A DNA stretch of 28,455 nt from JAAYJR01 sp964611525. Lineage in GTDB: Bacteria > Bacteroidota > Bacteroidia > Bacteroidales > Prolixibacteraceae. Position numbers and translations under genes: made by a program. Below are positions 1 to 9,086 of the stretch, piece by piece (the first letter of the stretch is position 1; the number at the start of each line of letters is the position of its first letter). The notes under the pieces were generated by a model. It did no database searches, had not been told where the DNA came from, and saw only the letters and a list, made by a program, of their open reading frames with translations. The DNA is taken from NCBI GenBank assembly GCA_964611525.1, contig CAZTAL010000004.1, forward strand, positions 1-28,455, in the 5' to 3' direction.

Positions 1-85
1 GTATAAAAACTAAAATTTTTATTGATTAATACTTTATGTTATTTTATAAATGTCTAAAAATTAGCTGAATAAATTTTTTAAATTT

Positions 86-116
86 GTCTAAAAAGGGCGC
101 AAAGCGCATTTTAGAC
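86..116. repeat. hairpin element, copy 1 of 2
   Basis: GTCTAAAA (86-93) pairs with TTTTAGAC (109-116), and GCGC (97-100) pairs with GCGC (104-107) around an AAA loop, with a small internal bulge. The core at 89-114 matches 25842-25868 almost base for base (TAAAAAGG, S, CGC, W, AAGCGC, W, then Ts and AG). Two near-identical GC-cored hairpins in AT-rich intergenic DNA suggest a dispersed palindromic repeat. A terminator for an upstream gene outside the window is the alternative. Confidence 0.5.
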
Positions 117-405
117 TAGACTCATGGATCATTTATTAAAATTAATTATTTCAAGATAATAATTATTTTATTGTAATGTTAATGAACATTATTAAAATTC
201 AAACAAATAATATCATTTCACTATCTGTTACAGGCGTAAATTAATTATTGTTTTGTAATTTCACCATATGCTTTTATATTTTATTTGATTTTAATTGACT
301 AATTTAACTTTATTTGCAAATTTAAAAGTGATTGAAGTAAGCGCTTGATAGTGACGTGCAATATAGAACTACAATAGATTTTCATTTCAGATTTTTAGGT
401 ATTAT

Positions 406-413
406 TAATTTTG
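406..413 (+). promoter_or_regulatory. candidate -7 box of the class II aldolase gene
   Basis: TAATTTTG fits the Bacteroidota sigma-ABfr -7 consensus TAnnTTTG. A transcript from here would begin near 418-420, which argues against TTG 411 and for ATG 447 as the start codon. No clear -33 TTTG was found at the usual distance. Confidence 0.35.
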
Positions 414-446
414 GAAGATTTTTTGCAAGTAAAAAATACTATACAC

Positions 447-1742
447 ATGAAAAAACTGGATACATTACTAATGCATCCGCGTGATCAGATAACCATGATC
501 ATAGATAAAATTTATCGAAGCGGACTCACTACCACTTCCGGAGGAAATGTTTCTATTATTGATGAAAATGGGGATATCTGGGTAACTCCTTCAGCCATCG
601 ATAAAGGATCATTAAGGCCTTCTGATATAGTTATGATCAGAAAAAACGGAAAAATAGAAGGTCGGCACAAACCATCTTCGGAATACCCTTTTCACAAAGC
701 CATTTATAATAGCAGGCCGGATATTAAAGCGATTATTCATGCTCATCCTCCGGCACTGGTTTCTTTTAGTATTGTACGTAAAATACCTAATACAAATATT
801 ATACCCCAGGCGAAATATGTTTGTGGAGGAATCGGGTATGCACCTTATGAATTGCCTGGTAGTGAGGAGTTGGGTGAGAATATTGCAAAAGAGTTCAGAA
901 AAGGTTTTAATGCTGTAATTATGGAAAATCACGGAACAGTGGTCGGGGGTAGTGATTTGGGTGATACCTTTCAGCGTTTTGAGACACTTGAATTTTGTGC
1001 CCGCACTATAATATACGGATATACAATTGGTTTTCCTCATTATTTGAGTGATGAAGAAATTGAAGAATTTGAAAATCAGATTCCACATCTTCTTCCGGAG
1101 ATGGAAGAAGTAGAGTACCCATCTGATGAAAGAGCAATTCGTGAAATGATTAAAAAGATAGTCCACCGTGCCTGTTCTCAGGGATTAATGATAAGTTCTT
1201 ATGGAACGGTTTCGGTAAGATGGCGAGGCAATGATTTTCTTATTACACCTACTAATGTTGCAAGGTGGAATATACAGAATGGAGATATTGTTCAGATAAA
1301 AAACGGTCGACGGGAACCGGGAAAACTTCCCAGCAGGGCTACATGGTTGCATCAGGAAATTTATAAAAGGAATTCGGAAATTAATTCTATCATATTAACA
1401 CAAACTCCATATTTAATGGCATACAGCGTAACCGGTGAGAAATTGGAGGTTCGTACTATTCCCGAGAGCTGGATTTTTTTGCAGGATGTACCTAATGTTC
1501 CGTTTGGATCTCATTTTGCAGGAAAGGAAATTATACTTGATGTTTTATCGGAGAAGACACCTGCGGTTATAATAAATAATGATTCTGTATTGATTACCGG
1601 CAATAACCTGTTGGGAACATTCGACCGTCTTGAAGTAGCTGAATTTAGCGCGAAATCACTTACTTTGGGGACTTCTTTGGGAACACTTGTACCTATAAAT
1701 GAAAATCAGGTAGAAGAACTTCGTAAGAAATTTTTAAGCTGA
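447..1742 (+). CDS. tandem class II aldolase/adducin protein, second domain degenerate
   Basis: A 431-residue protein made of two class II aldolase/adducin domains (about 12-225 and 235-431). The first has the family's active-site set: SGGNVS near 31-36, TPS near 47, the acidic residue E79, and the zinc ligands H98 and H100 (HAH) and H162 (ENHG). Family members cleave or epimerise sugar phosphates such as fuculose- or rhamnulose-phosphate, but the substrate here cannot be named. In the second domain the equivalents are A298, T318, T320 and D379, so it cannot bind zinc the same way and is probably structural or regulatory. I chose ATG 447 over TTG 411 because a -7 box overlaps the TTG; ATG 471 is also possible. 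The gene stands alone, flanked by an 18-bp inverted repeat. Confidence 0.85.
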   Translation: MKKLDTLLMHPRDQITMIIDKIYRSGLTTTSGGNVSIIDENGDIWVTPSAIDKGSLRPSDIVMIRKNGKIEGRHKPSSEYPFHKAIYNSRPDIKAIIHAHPPALVSFSIVRKIPNTNIIPQAKYVCGGIGYAPYELPGSEELGENIAKEFRKGFNAVIMENHGTVVGGSDLGDTFQRFETLEFCARTIIYGYTIGFPHYLSDEEIEEFENQIPHLLPEMEEVEYPSDERAIREMIKKIVHRACSQGLMISSYGTVSVRWRGNDFLITPTNVARWNIQNGDIVQIKNGRREPGKLPSRATWLHQEIYKRNSEINSIILTQTPYLMAYSVTGEKLEVRTIPESWIFLQDVPNVPFGSHFAGKEIILDVLSEKTPAVIINNDSVLITGNNLLGTFDRLEVAEFSAKSLTLGTSLGTLVPINENQVEELRKKFLS

Positions 1743-1841
1743 GTTATTATTAAGAAAATTTTATTGAGTTTAGAAAAATTAATAAAATTTATCATATTGA
1801 TTTATAATGAGTTGAAAAAATTATAAAGGTAATATAAGTAT

Positions 1842-1859
1842 AAATTTTAGTTTTTATAC
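1842..1859. repeat. 18-bp inverted repeat arm, partner at 1-18
   Basis: AAATTTTAGTTTTTATAC here is the exact reverse complement of GTATAAAAACTAAAATTT at 1-18. The pair brackets the class II aldolase gene. The outer end of the left arm lies beyond the window edge, so the true length is unknown. Confidence 0.5.
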
Positions 1860-1898
1860 TGAACTATTTATTTAATTTTTTTAATGTGAGTTGAAAAT

Positions 1899-1954
1899 CT
1901 ACGTCCTTTGGTCGTGGTCATGTTCTTGTGGGGCTTTGCCCGAAAGGTATGTAG
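1899..1954. other. imperfect stem-loop between convergent genes
   Basis: CTAC (1899-1902) can pair with GTAG (1951-1954), and CCTTTGG (1905-1911) with CCGAAAGG (1940-1947) with one bulged G. An inner hairpin GGGC-TTT-GCCC (1931-1941) competes. It lies between the convergent ends of the aldolase gene and the sulfatase gene. Read on the minus strand it is followed by TTTT and could be the 3' end of the sulfatase transcript. Confidence 0.35.
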
Positions 1955-2000
1955 CGATGAAAAAAATTTGATATTTGGCAAAGAGTAATATAATACCATG

Positions 2001-3590
2001 TTAATCTTTGGTCACATAACTACCCCACCAGTTATTTCCAGGATCGAAATTTTTCGATAAAAATTCCAAACGTTGCTTTTCCAGTCGGGGCCATCTTTCA
2101 CTTACTATTTTTTTAAGGTGTTCTTTTTCTTTTTCCGCACTATATTCAGGATCCTTTTCAGGAAAGCGGGCATTTACTTCTTCAAGGAATGAAAAAAGTT
2201 GTTTGTCCAGCTCCTTAGCAAGTTTTGGATGGTCTTCTGAAATATTGGTTGTTTCTTCTTTATCGGTTTTAAGATTATATAATTCTTTTCTGCCATCTTC
2301 ATAATAATGTATAAGTTTCCATTCTCCTTTCCGGATGATTGAAGATGGTTCACCTCCCTGGTTACCATAGTGAGGGTAGTGCCATATTAAAGGACGTTCG
2401 TCAATTGATTTTCCTTCTAGCAGGGGCACTAGGCTTATACCGTCAATGTGTTCTTCGGGTTTTAATGGTATTCCTGTCAGTTCCAGCAGAGTAGGATAGA
2501 AGTCTGTACCTGTAACCGGTGTATTGCATTTGCGACCTCCCTCTATCCATGGAATTTTAATGAAATAGGGTTCTCTTATACCTCCTTCAAACTGATATCC
2601 TTTTCCGGCTCGAAGCGGTTTGTTAGAGGTTGCAAAAGCATCACCGGCAGCAACCCCGCCATTATCGGAGGTAAAAATTACAATAGTATTGTCCGCCAAT
2701 CCCGATTCATCAAGTGCATTAAGTACTATTCCGACTGCATCGTCCATTGTTTCGACAAGGCCTGCATAAACAGGATTATCCTGGACCTGACGTATAGGCA
2801 GGAAGTGTCCCATTTTAAATCCTGTTTCTGCAATACCATTTTCTTCAGCTTTTTGACGGTACTTCGCCCATTTTCCCTTTGTCGTTTGAATAGGACCATG
2901 AACTGCATAAAATGCAAGATATGCAAAAAATGATGTGTCCTTATTTTGTTTAATAAAGTTTGCTGTTTCCCTGGCAAGTCGCAGGGAAAGATTTTCACCG
3001 TCGGAACCGCTTTCAAGGTTGGGGTTTTCCCATGGGGCGAAATAACCGCCGCGGGGACTTCCAACATCCCATCCTCCTTTGTTAATGTCGAAACCATGAT
3101 CTGTAGGCCAGGAGCCCTCGCTACCCAAATGCCATTTTCCCGCAAAAAAGGTTTTATAACCGGCTTCTTTCATTGCTTCAGGTAAAGTAATGTATTCATG
3201 TGGCAGATTATGAACATATTCCGGTGGCAGTAGTTTGTTGAATCTTCCTGCCTGACGCCAGTCTTTACCAGTTTTGGCACCTATCCAGTCAGTTATTCCG
3301 TGCCTGGCAGGAAACTTTCCGGACATGATGCTTGCACGTGAGGGACTGCAAACTTGACAGGTAGCATATCCGTCGGTAAATACTATTCCTTCTCTGGCTA
3401 TGCGGTCGACGTTAGGTGTTTCATAATAATTGCTGCCTGTGCAGCTTAAATCATGACAGCCCAGATCATCGACAAGTATGAAAAGTACATTAGGTTTGTC
3501 AGATTTTTTTTGTCTTTCATCTTGATGCTTGTTGCAGGCGAAGAATGACAAAAGGCATAACAAAATTGTTGTAAAGGATGTTGGTTTCAT
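2001..3590 (-). CDS. lipoprotein sulfatase (type I, formylglycine)
   Basis: A 529-residue type I sulfatase that hydrolyses sulfate esters, probably on sulfated glycans. The signature C81-S-P-S-R85 contains the cysteine that must be converted to formylglycine. The metal-binding VDDLG motif is at 40-44, SDNGG is present in the middle, and a GKWHLG motif lies near 151-156. The N-terminus is a lipoprotein-type signal with candidate lipidated Cys19, so the enzyme should sit on the periplasmic or outer-membrane surface. Its start overlaps the stop of the upstream sulfatase by one base (TAATG), which implies translational coupling. No formylglycine-generating or maturase gene is in the window. Substrate specificity cannot be read from the sequence. 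Confidence 0.93.
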   Translation of the reverse strand: MKPTSFTTILLCLLSFFACNKHQDERQKKSDKPNVLFILVDDLGCHDLSCTGSNYYETPNVDRIAREGIVFTDGYATCQVCSPSRASIMSGKFPARHGITDWIGAKTGKDWRQAGRFNKLLPPEYVHNLPHEYITLPEAMKEAGYKTFFAGKWHLGSEGSWPTDHGFDINKGGWDVGSPRGGYFAPWENPNLESGSDGENLSLRLARETANFIKQNKDTSFFAYLAFYAVHGPIQTTKGKWAKYRQKAEENGIAETGFKMGHFLPIRQVQDNPVYAGLVETMDDAVGIVLNALDESGLADNTIVIFTSDNGGVAAGDAFATSNKPLRAGKGYQFEGGIREPYFIKIPWIEGGRKCNTPVTGTDFYPTLLELTGIPLKPEEHIDGISLVPLLEGKSIDERPLIWHYPHYGNQGGEPSSIIRKGEWKLIHYYEDGRKELYNLKTDKEETTNISEDHPKLAKELDKQLFSFLEEVNARFPEKDPEYSAEKEKEHLKKIVSERWPRLEKQRLEFLSKNFDPGNNWWGSYVTKD

Positions 3591-5017
3591 TATTTGAATT
3601 TAAATATTTCCGATTCTGTACGGGCAGATTTCATAAGTTCTTTAAGGTTTTCAACTTTATCGGGATGTTTTTCTGCCAGATTGTTTTCTTCACCCGGATC
3701 TTTTGATAAGTTATATAATTCATTTGTTGTTTTTTGGGGATCAAATACCTTATATTTTACCAGCTTCCAGTCCCCTTTCCGTATAGCCAGCCTGCCATCT
3801 CGTTCATGAAATTCCCAGTAAAGATAATTATGTTGTTTCTGACCTTTTTTATCCAGCAACGTGGGCAGAAATGATATACCGTCAATATTTGCCGATGTTT
3901 TGGTACCGGCAATTTCGGCAACAGTTGGGAAAATATCCCAGAAGGCGGAAATATGATCTGTTTCCCTGCCAGGTTGTATTTTATTTTTCCATACTGCTAT
4001 CATGGGAGCGCGGATTCCTCCTTCGTATAGGTCTCTTTTGTATCCTTTGAGAATTCCGTTGGAATCAAAATAATCCGGATCAGCACCACCTTCAAGATGC
4101 GGACCATTGTCAGATGAAAAGAAAATAACGGTATTATCATAAACCTCAAGTTCTTTTAATTTAGCTACCACTTCACCTACGTGATCATCAAGTACATTGA
4201 TCATGGCTGCGAAGGCAGCATGAGCTTCAGGTTGTGAGCCATAACCGCCATTACGGTATCTTTCTCCCTCGTCAACTCCCTTATAACTTTTCTCAGGTTC
4301 AAATTTGCCCCGGTATTTTTCCATATATTTTTCTGGAGCAAACAGTTCAGCATGAGGAATGATAGAAGGGTAATACAAAAAGAATGGTTTATCTTTGTTT
4401 TTTTCCAGAAATTTTAATACCTGTTCATGAATAACGTCCGGCCCGTATTGTCCTGTTTGTCTGCCGGTATTTTCTTCAAGCATTACTTTTTCCTGGTTAT
4501 GCCACATGTGGTAGGGATAATAATTGTGGGCCAGCCTCTGACAGTTATAACCATAGAATTCATCGAAACCCTGGTTGTTAGGGTCTCCCTCAGAGCCGGG
4601 ATATCCTAGTCCCCATTTTCCGAAAGCTCCAGTGACGTATCCTGCATCCTGAAGAACTTCTGCCAGGGTAACAGCTTCAGCTTCGAGAGGATATTGGCCT
4701 TCCGGCTTCCACTCTTTGTTTCCCCGGATGAACGTGTGTCCTGTGTGTTGTCCTGTCATTATTGTTGAACGTGACGGTGCACAAACAGTCGATCCCGAAT
4801 AATGTTGAGTGAACCTGAGTCCGCTTTCGGCAAGATCATCAATATTAGGAGTTGAAAAATGTTTTTGTCCGTAACAGCTAAGGTCACCGTATCCCAGATC
4901 ATCGGCCAGGATAAAAACAATATTGGTTTTATTAGGCTCTGTTGTCTGTTTCTGTTGTTTACTGCATGAAATAAAAAGAAGTACAGTTAACGTTAATAAG
5001 AGCGTTGTTTTGTTCAT
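3590..5017 (-). CDS. lipoprotein sulfatase (type I, formylglycine)
   Basis: A 475-residue type I sulfatase. ADDLGYGD at 38-45 supplies metal ligands, C79-A-P-S-R83 is the formylglycine signature, followed by TIMTGQHTGH, and SSDNGPHLEGG appears in the C-terminal half. The N-terminus has a short hydrophobic segment ending FISC with candidate lipidated Cys18. It starts 14 bases after the trpS stop and its own stop overlaps the next sulfatase start by one base. The two sulfatases differ clearly in sequence around the catalytic motif and in length, so they probably act on different linkages of the same or related glycans. No Shine-Dalgarno sequence is visible before the ATG. Confidence 0.93.
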   Translation of the reverse strand: MNKTTLLLTLTVLLFISCSKQQKQTTEPNKTNIVFILADDLGYGDLSCYGQKHFSTPNIDDLAESGLRFTQHYSGSTVCAPSRSTIMTGQHTGHTFIRGNKEWKPEGQYPLEAEAVTLAEVLQDAGYVTGAFGKWGLGYPGSEGDPNNQGFDEFYGYNCQRLAHNYYPYHMWHNQEKVMLEENTGRQTGQYGPDVIHEQVLKFLEKNKDKPFFLYYPSIIPHAELFAPEKYMEKYRGKFEPEKSYKGVDEGERYRNGGYGSQPEAHAAFAAMINVLDDHVGEVVAKLKELEVYDNTVIFFSSDNGPHLEGGADPDYFDSNGILKGYKRDLYEGGIRAPMIAVWKNKIQPGRETDHISAFWDIFPTVAEIAGTKTSANIDGISFLPTLLDKKGQKQHNYLYWEFHERDGRLAIRKGDWKLVKYKVFDPQKTTNELYNLSKDPGEENNLAEKHPDKVENLKELMKSARTESEIFKFK

Positions 5018-5031
5018 AGTATGATATTTTA

Positions 5032-6033
5032 TTAATACAATTTTTTAAATCCTATTACTTTTTTAACTTCTTTAAGGGTTTTTGAAGCTGAGGCGCGGGC
5101 TTTTTCAGTACCTGTTTTAGCCACTTTCGCGAGATAAGCATCATTTTCCAAAATAGAAATAATCCGTTCCCTGATAGGTGCTGTGTAAGAGATAATATCA
5201 TCAGCTAGTTGTTTTTTCATCTCACCATAACGGATTTTGCATTTGTTGTACAGCTCTTCGAAATGTTCAACGGTAGCAGGTTCGGATACAATTTCCATGA
5301 GGGTAAATAAATTTTGTATGGGCTCGGGTTTTTGTTGATTCATTTCAGTAGGTCCGGCATCTGTTATTGCACGCATAACTTTTTTGCGAATAGATTTGGG
5401 ATCTTCATACAAGTTAATGGCATTTCCTTCCGATTTACCCATTTTCCCGCTGCCATCGAGTCCGGGCACCTTGATCATGTCTTTTCCGTCAAAAGTAAAC
5501 GGTCGTGGTATCGGGAATATTTTTTTACCATACATACGGTTGAATCTTTTAGCAAATTTCCGGGCCATTTCCAGATTCTGTTCCTGGTCTTTGCCTACTG
5601 GCACGAAATTGGCTTTGTGAATAATAATATCGGCAGTCATAAGTACCGGGTAAGTTAGTAGTCCTGCATTAACATTATGAGGTTGCTGGCGGACTTTTTC
5701 CTTAAAGGATGTGGTACGGGTAAGTTCACCGAGATATGCATTCATGTTAAGAATGGTATATAATTCAGTTACTTCGGGAACATCACTCTGGATATAAATG
5801 GTAGCTTTTTCGGGGTCTATGCCGCAGGCCAGATACTCAGCCAATACCTGTTTTACACCGGACTGAAGGTTTTCGGGAGTCGGATGTGTAGTGAGCGAGT
5901 GGATGTCGGCAATAAAAAAGAAACATTTATAATCATCCTGCATCCGTACAAAGTTGCGTACGGCGCCGAAGTAATTTCCCAGGTGGAGATAGCCTGTGGG
6001 ACGTATACCGCTGAGTACAGTCGGTTTGTTCAT
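5032..6033 (-). CDS. trpS: tryptophanyl-tRNA synthetase
   Basis: A 333-residue class I aminoacyl-tRNA synthetase, the usual length for bacterial TrpRS, which charges tRNA-Trp in the cytoplasm. The class I signatures are HLGN at 17-20 (HIGH box) and KMGKS at 197-201 (KMSKS box, preceded by GLDGSG). The N-terminal VLSGIRPTGYLHLGNYFGA is characteristic of TrpRS. It is the first gene of a minus-strand run with two sulfatase genes, with 14 bases to the next start and no terminator seen between. No Trp-codon leader or T-box-like structure is visible upstream (6034-6130). Confidence 0.97.
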   Translation of the reverse strand: MNKPTVLSGIRPTGYLHLGNYFGAVRNFVRMQDDYKCFFFIADIHSLTTHPTPENLQSGVKQVLAEYLACGIDPEKATIYIQSDVPEVTELYTILNMNAYLGELTRTTSFKEKVRQQPHNVNAGLLTYPVLMTADIIIHKANFVPVGKDQEQNLEMARKFAKRFNRMYGKKIFPIPRPFTFDGKDMIKVPGLDGSGKMGKSEGNAINLYEDPKSIRKKVMRAITDAGPTEMNQQKPEPIQNLFTLMEIVSEPATVEHFEELYNKCKIRYGEMKKQLADDIISYTAPIRERIISILENDAYLAKVAKTGTEKARASASKTLKEVKKVIGFKKLY

Positions 6034-6262
6034 ATTATTATACTATTGTTATTAAAAAATTCGCACATAAATACGGGGAATTATATATACAAATAAAGTT
6101 TTTTATCACTGTCTTTGCTGGAGAATTACTAATTTCCCGGGTTTTTTCCCAGATGCAAAAATAGTCATTAAGGGTAAAAGTTAAAAGAGAAATGAAAGAT
6201 TTGAGTAAAATAATTATTTTAAATAAGTACTTTTTAAAACTTCCTATTAAAAACTTAAACGT

Positions 6263-6270
6263 TAACTTTG
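6263..6270 (+). promoter_or_regulatory. candidate -7 box of polA
   Basis: TAACTTTG matches TAnnTTTG and sits 34 bases before the polA ATG. A strong AAGGAGG follows at 6284-6290, but its spacing to the ATG (14 bases) is longer than usual. Confidence 0.5.
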
Positions 6271-6304
6271 GTGACTGAAGCTCAAGGAGGGAAAATTTAT
6301 TATT

Positions 6305-9079
6305 ATGAATGAGAAAAGTACAAAAAAACTTTTTTTACTTGATGCATATTCTTTAATGTATCGCAGTTATTATGCATTTATACGAAATCCTCTTTTCAAT
6401 TCAAAGGGTGTTAACACTTCTGCTATGCTCGGATTCACAAATACTCTGATTCAACTGTTGGAAACGGAAAAGCCAACTTATATCGGAGTAGCATTTGATG
6501 TTTCCGCACCAACTTTCCGTCATGAACTTTACAAGGAGTATAAAGCTAACCGTGAAGTTATGCCCGAGGATTTACGGCGATCACTTCCTTATATAAGAAA
6601 AATTATTGAGGCTTTCAATATTCAAATAATTGAAATGGAAGGATATGAAGCAGATGATGTCATTGCCACTTTGGCCAGGAAAGCCAGGGAGGAAGGATTT
6701 ACTACTTATATGATGACTTCCGACAAAGATTATGCACAGATTGTTTCAAAAGATGTAATGATTTATAAACCTGCTAAATCAGGTGGTGCTGCAGAAGTTT
6801 GGGGACCAAAGGAGGTAAAGAAAAATTTTGGTATTGAAAAAACAGAACAGGTAATAGATATTTTGGGTTTGATGGGTGACAGTTCTGACAATATCCCTGG
6901 TTGTCCGGGTATTGGCCCCAAAACAGCGCAAAAATTGATTTCCGATTTCGGAAGCATTGAAAGGCTTTATGAAAATATTGATAAGCTGAAAGGAAAACAA
7001 AAAGAGAATTTAATTGAACATGAAGAACAGGTGCGTTTATCAAAGAAATTGGTTACCATAATTCAGGATGTCCCTGTTGATTTTGAAAAAAAATTATTGA
7101 TCCGTAATGATATTAACAAGCCGGCGCTTACGAGAATTTTTCAAGAACTGGAATTTCGTAATCTTATAGAACGTTTAAATTTGGATGAGGTTAAAACGGA
7201 CAGAGCTCAGCAGCAAAGTCTTTTTGGAGATGAAGCAACCGGCATTCCTACTGTTAAAAGTGATAAAAAAAATATTGAATCCGTACCCCATCAGTATTAT
7301 CTTGTTGAAGATGAAATGCAAAGAGCCAGTTTACGTGCAGAATTGTCTGTTACTGATGCATTTTGTTTTGATACAGAGACTACTGGACTTGATACACATT
7401 CTTCCGAAATAGTTTGTATGTCATTTGCTTTCAGGGAACATGAAGCATATTGTGTGCTTGTACCGGCCGACCGTGAGGAAGCTCAAAAAGTTATGGATGA
7501 ATTCCGTGAGGTATTTGAAGACGAAAAAATACTGAAAATCGGACAGAACATTAAATTTGATATGTTGATGCTCAGCAATTATGGCCTTGAGGTAAAAGGG
7601 AGGCTTTATGATACCATGCTGGCACATTATTTGATTCAGCCGGAACAGAAGCATAACCTGGATTATCTTTGTGATATATATCTTAATTATGAAAAAGTCA
7701 CTACTGAAGTTCTGATCGGGAAAAAGGGCAGGGATCAGATAAGTATGCGTTCGGTGCCTGTGGACAAGCTTCGTGATTATTCATGTGAGGATGCTGATTT
7801 GACTTTTCAACTGAAAAATGTAATCGATAAGGAGCTGGATAGTCATGAAATGAGGAAGTTATTTGAAACTATAGAGATGCCGCTGGTGCCAGTACTGGTA
7901 CATATGGAAACCGCAGGTGTTAAGTTTAATAAAGAAGTCCTGAAAGAATATGCCAATGATTTGCGGAAACAGATAATTAAGATTGAAAAAGAAATTTTTG
8001 ATCTTGCCGGGGAGGAATTTAATGTTTCATCACCAAAGCAATTAGGAATAATTCTTTTTGAAAAATTAAAGATTGATACAAATGCCAGAAAGACTAAAAC
8101 TAAACAATATTCAACTTCTGAAGAAGTGTTGGTCAGGTTGGCCGACCGTCACCCTATTATTAATAAAATATTAAAATACAGAGGATTAAAAAAGTTGTTG
8201 TCTACATATGTAGAAGCACTGCCTGAATTAGTTAATAAGAAAACCGGTAAAATTCATACGTCTTTTAACCAGGCAATAACTTCTACAGGCCGATTAAGCT
8301 CAGTTAATCCTAATTTACAAAATATTCCTATCCGTGATGAAAGCGGAAGAGAAATCCGTAAGGCTTTTGTACCTACAGATCAAAACCATATTTTTTTGTC
8401 GGCTGATTATTCCCAGATTGAATTGCGACTTATGGCTGCATTGAGCGGCGATGAGGATATGCTGAAAGCTTTTAAAGACGGGAAGGATATTCACGCTATT
8501 ACTGCATCTAAAATTTTTAAAGTACCTGAAGATGAAGTTACAAATGAAATGCGCCGGAGAGCTAAAACAGCTAATTTCGGAATAATTTACGGGATTTCCG
8601 CTTACGGACTGTCACAGCGTTTGAATATACCGCGCAGTGAAGCAAAAGAGCTGATAGACGGATATTTTAAAAATTTTTCCAGAATTAAGGAATTTATGAA
8701 TAAGCAGATAGAACTTGGAAGAAAAAACGGATATGTGCAAACAATTATGGGCAGGAAACGTTATTTAAGTGATATTAATTCAGCTAATGGTGTTGTACGG
8801 GGAATGGCTGAAAGAAATGCTATAAATGCCCCCCTGCAAGGTTCGGCTGCCGATATTATAAAATTGGCAATGATTAAAATATATGCGCAATTCAAACAGA
8901 ATAAATTTAAGTCTAAAATGGTATTACAGGTTCATGATGAGCTGGATTTTGATGTTTACAAGCCTGAATTGGGAAAAGTAAAGGAAATAGTTAAAAATGA
9001 GATGGAGCATAGTGTGAAAATAGGTATTCCACTTACTGTTGAAATGAATGAGGCAGATAACTGGCTTGATGCACATTGA
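6305..9079 (+). CDS. polA: DNA polymerase I
   Basis: A 924-residue family A polymerase (E. coli PolA is 928). Three domains are visible: an N-terminal 5'-3' exonuclease with helix-hairpin-helix (about 1-295; DAYSLMYRSYYAF, EGYEADDVIA, GIGPKTAQKL), a 3'-5' proofreading domain (about 330-530; D356-T-E358, NIKFDML, YSCEDADL) with its DEDD residues present, and the polymerase domain (about 550-924; motif A around D701 in ADYSQIELR, O-helix RRAKTANFGIIYG, motif C with D878 in VHDELD). It fills gaps and removes RNA primers. Proofreading appears intact, unlike in many family A enzymes. It may be co-transcribed with the small ORF 7 bases downstream. Confidence 0.98.
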   Translation: MNEKSTKKLFLLDAYSLMYRSYYAFIRNPLFNSKGVNTSAMLGFTNTLIQLLETEKPTYIGVAFDVSAPTFRHELYKEYKANREVMPEDLRRSLPYIRKIIEAFNIQIIEMEGYEADDVIATLARKAREEGFTTYMMTSDKDYAQIVSKDVMIYKPAKSGGAAEVWGPKEVKKNFGIEKTEQVIDILGLMGDSSDNIPGCPGIGPKTAQKLISDFGSIERLYENIDKLKGKQKENLIEHEEQVRLSKKLVTIIQDVPVDFEKKLLIRNDINKPALTRIFQELEFRNLIERLNLDEVKTDRAQQQSLFGDEATGIPTVKSDKKNIESVPHQYYLVEDEMQRASLRAELSVTDAFCFDTETTGLDTHSSEIVCMSFAFREHEAYCVLVPADREEAQKVMDEFREVFEDEKILKIGQNIKFDMLMLSNYGLEVKGRLYDTMLAHYLIQPEQKHNLDYLCDIYLNYEKVTTEVLIGKKGRDQISMRSVPVDKLRDYSCEDADLTFQLKNVIDKELDSHEMRKLFETIEMPLVPVLVHMETAGVKFNKEVLKEYANDLRKQIIKIEKEIFDLAGEEFNVSSPKQLGIILFEKLKIDTNARKTKTKQYSTSEEVLVRLADRHPIINKILKYRGLKKLLSTYVEALPELVNKKTGKIHTSFNQAITSTGRLSSVNPNLQNIPIRDESGREIRKAFVPTDQNHIFLSADYSQIELRLMAALSGDEDMLKAFKDGKDIHAITASKIFKVPEDEVTNEMRRRAKTANFGIIYGISAYGLSQRLNIPRSEAKELIDGYFKNFSRIKEFMNKQIELGRKNGYVQTIMGRKRYLSDINSANGVVRGMAERNAINAPLQGSAADIIKLAMIKIYAQFKQNKFKSKMVLQVHDELDFDVYKPELGKVKEIVKNEMEHSVKIGIPLTVEMNEADNWLDAH

Positions 9080-9086
9080 TCTGAAT

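Larger units (their letters stand above)
1..446. other. AT-rich intergenic region before the class II aldolase gene
   Basis: No convincing coding frame is seen here. The stretch holds one arm of an 18-bp inverted repeat (1-18, partner 1842-1859), a hairpin at 86-116 that recurs near 25842, and a possible -7 promoter box at 406-413 just before the gene. The rest is low-complexity AT-rich sequence. Confidence 0.6.

Noticed and set aside
612..1166. 184-codon minus-strand frame inside the aldolase gene
   Set aside because: Lies antisense to a clearly conserved protein and shows no domain or signal; a coding shadow.
6034..6130. possible Trp leader peptide or T-box before trpS
   Set aside because: No Trp codon run, leader frame or terminator/antiterminator pair was found.
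9048..9086. upstream start for the small ORF after polA
   Set aside because: It would overlap the polA end in another frame; ATG 9087 gives the segment that resembles a known family.
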